Assembly (NCBI GenBank): GCA_900753305.1
Contig: CAADYR010000060.1
Span: 1 to 14,236 of the forward strand
Source of the DNA: Lachnospiraceae bacterium
GTDB lineage: Bacteria > Bacillota > Clostridia > Lachnospirales > Lachnospiraceae
DNA: 14,236 bases
Direction: 5' to 3'
Positions 14,021 to 14,236 of the stretch are shown here, in pieces. The translations under genes were made by a program, and so were the position numbers. The notes under the pieces are model-generated. The model did not search any database, was not told where the DNA came from, and saw only the letters and a program-made list of their open reading frames with translations. The stretch's first letter is position 1. Every line of letters starts with the position of its first letter.

Positions 14021-14049
14021 TTGATGTGCTGATTTTTCTACGATATACT
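14021..14049 (+). promoter_or_regulatory. Promoter of the integrase gene
   Basis: TTGATG (14021-14026; four of six) and TATACT (14044-14049; five of six) are separated by exactly 17 bases. Transcription would start near 14056, leaving a leader of about 17 bases that holds just the AAGGAG ribosome site and the start codon. Confidence 0.55.
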
Positions 14050-14067
14050 CCTTCAAAAAGGAGTGTG
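14044..14067 (+). promoter_or_regulatory. Hairpin that would bury the integrase ribosome binding site
   Basis: ACTCCTT (14047-14053) pairs perfectly with AAGGAGT (14058-14064) around CAAA; an A-U pair and two wobble pairs can extend the stem to 10 (14044-14053 with 14058-14067). The right arm is the AAGGAG Shine-Dalgarno of the integrase. The left arm overlaps the -10 hexamer, upstream of the expected start site, so only transcripts entering from upstream could form it. Confidence 0.6.
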
Positions 14068-14072
14068 ATCTT

Positions 14073-14236
14073 ATGGGTAGAGAAATTTATGACATCATCA
14101 ATGACATGGCAGAAGTATTAAATGCATCGCAGATGCAGAAACTACAAGAGGTGTTGGTAAAACGGTTATCTGAAAATACTGTATCTGATTATTTGCAGAC
14201 AACGAATATGGACTTTCTAGATATGTTTTTAACTGC
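14073..14236 (+). CDS. Tyrosine recombinase/integrase, N-terminal end (partial)
   Basis: The frame is open from ATG 14073 to the window edge (54 full codons) with AAGGAG at 14058-14063. The visible part, MGREIYDIINDMAEVLNASQ continuing MQKLQEVLVKRL and, later, NMDFLDMFLTA, resembles the N-terminal helices of Lachnospiraceae tyrosine recombinases. In these a line like 'LQ..L..vL' precedes 'FL.AKR.EGCS.KT...Y', the SAM-like core-binding domain. The catalytic domain lies outside the window, so the Arg-His-Arg-Tyr residues cannot be checked. The enzyme would cut and join DNA to move an integrative element or invert a segment. Its position at the right edge suggests that the AT-rich genes to its left could belong to, or flank, such an element. 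Confidence 0.65.
   Translation, partial: MGREIYDIINDMAEVLNASQMQKLQEVLVKRLSENTVSDYLQTTNMDFLDMFLT

Overview
The window looks like a chromosomal accessory stretch of a gut-type Firmicute of the Lachnospiraceae/Clostridia. Supporting signs are purine-rich AGGAGG-type ribosome binding sites, moderate to low GC, TTG/GTG starts, and protein families typical of that group: DUF3877, DUF4003, an AgrC-like GHKL kinase with a LytTR regulator, and an integrase of the type common in Lachnospiraceae. The assignment comes from recognising families by eye, not from a search.

Left part (1-4130). The tail of an unidentified membrane protein is followed by a good promoter and a two-gene unit: a large secreted lipoprotein built from a tandem duplication (four related GxW modules) and a small P-loop protein. 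A 13-bp tandem repeat then precedes a DUF4003 gene. Behind it lies a deletion scar: the 3' ends of an AraC regulator (minus strand) and an MFS permease (plus strand) are joined head to head, and the permease piece also carries a frameshift. The intact CPA-type cation/proton antiporter (4124-5320) begins inside the stop of the dead permease.

Middle part (4124-11038). A minus-strand operon encodes a LytTR response regulator and a GHKL histidine kinase with no membrane domain. It diverges from a two-gene operon for a heterodimeric ABC exporter, which ends in a strong intrinsic terminator. The shared 144-bp intergenic region holds a perfect -10 for the regulator, an extended -10 for the exporter and, between them, a direct repeat with 21-bp spacing of the kind LytTR regulators bind. 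A simple reading is that the two-component system controls itself and the exporter. No peptide precursor gene is visible. A DUF3877 gene follows on the minus strand.

Right part (11039-14236). This is the least ordinary region. A ~227-bp foldback element with nested hairpins occupies the gene-poor gap, together with three copies of TTGCGAAAC. Next comes an unknown helical protein whose first 70 bases contain two almost perfect palindromes, then a GNAT acetyltransferase. The AT-rich gene after that encodes two gap-free 65-residue repeats joined to a C-terminal PIN/NYN-like nuclease domain. The window ends in the first 54 codons of a tyrosine recombinase. Its promoter overlaps a hairpin that would bury its ribosome binding site only in read-through transcripts. 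The right side may be the edge of an integrative element.

Strongest candidates for something undescribed: the duplicated-domain PIN/NYN protein beside the integrase, the palindromic start of the 11562 gene, and the foldback element.
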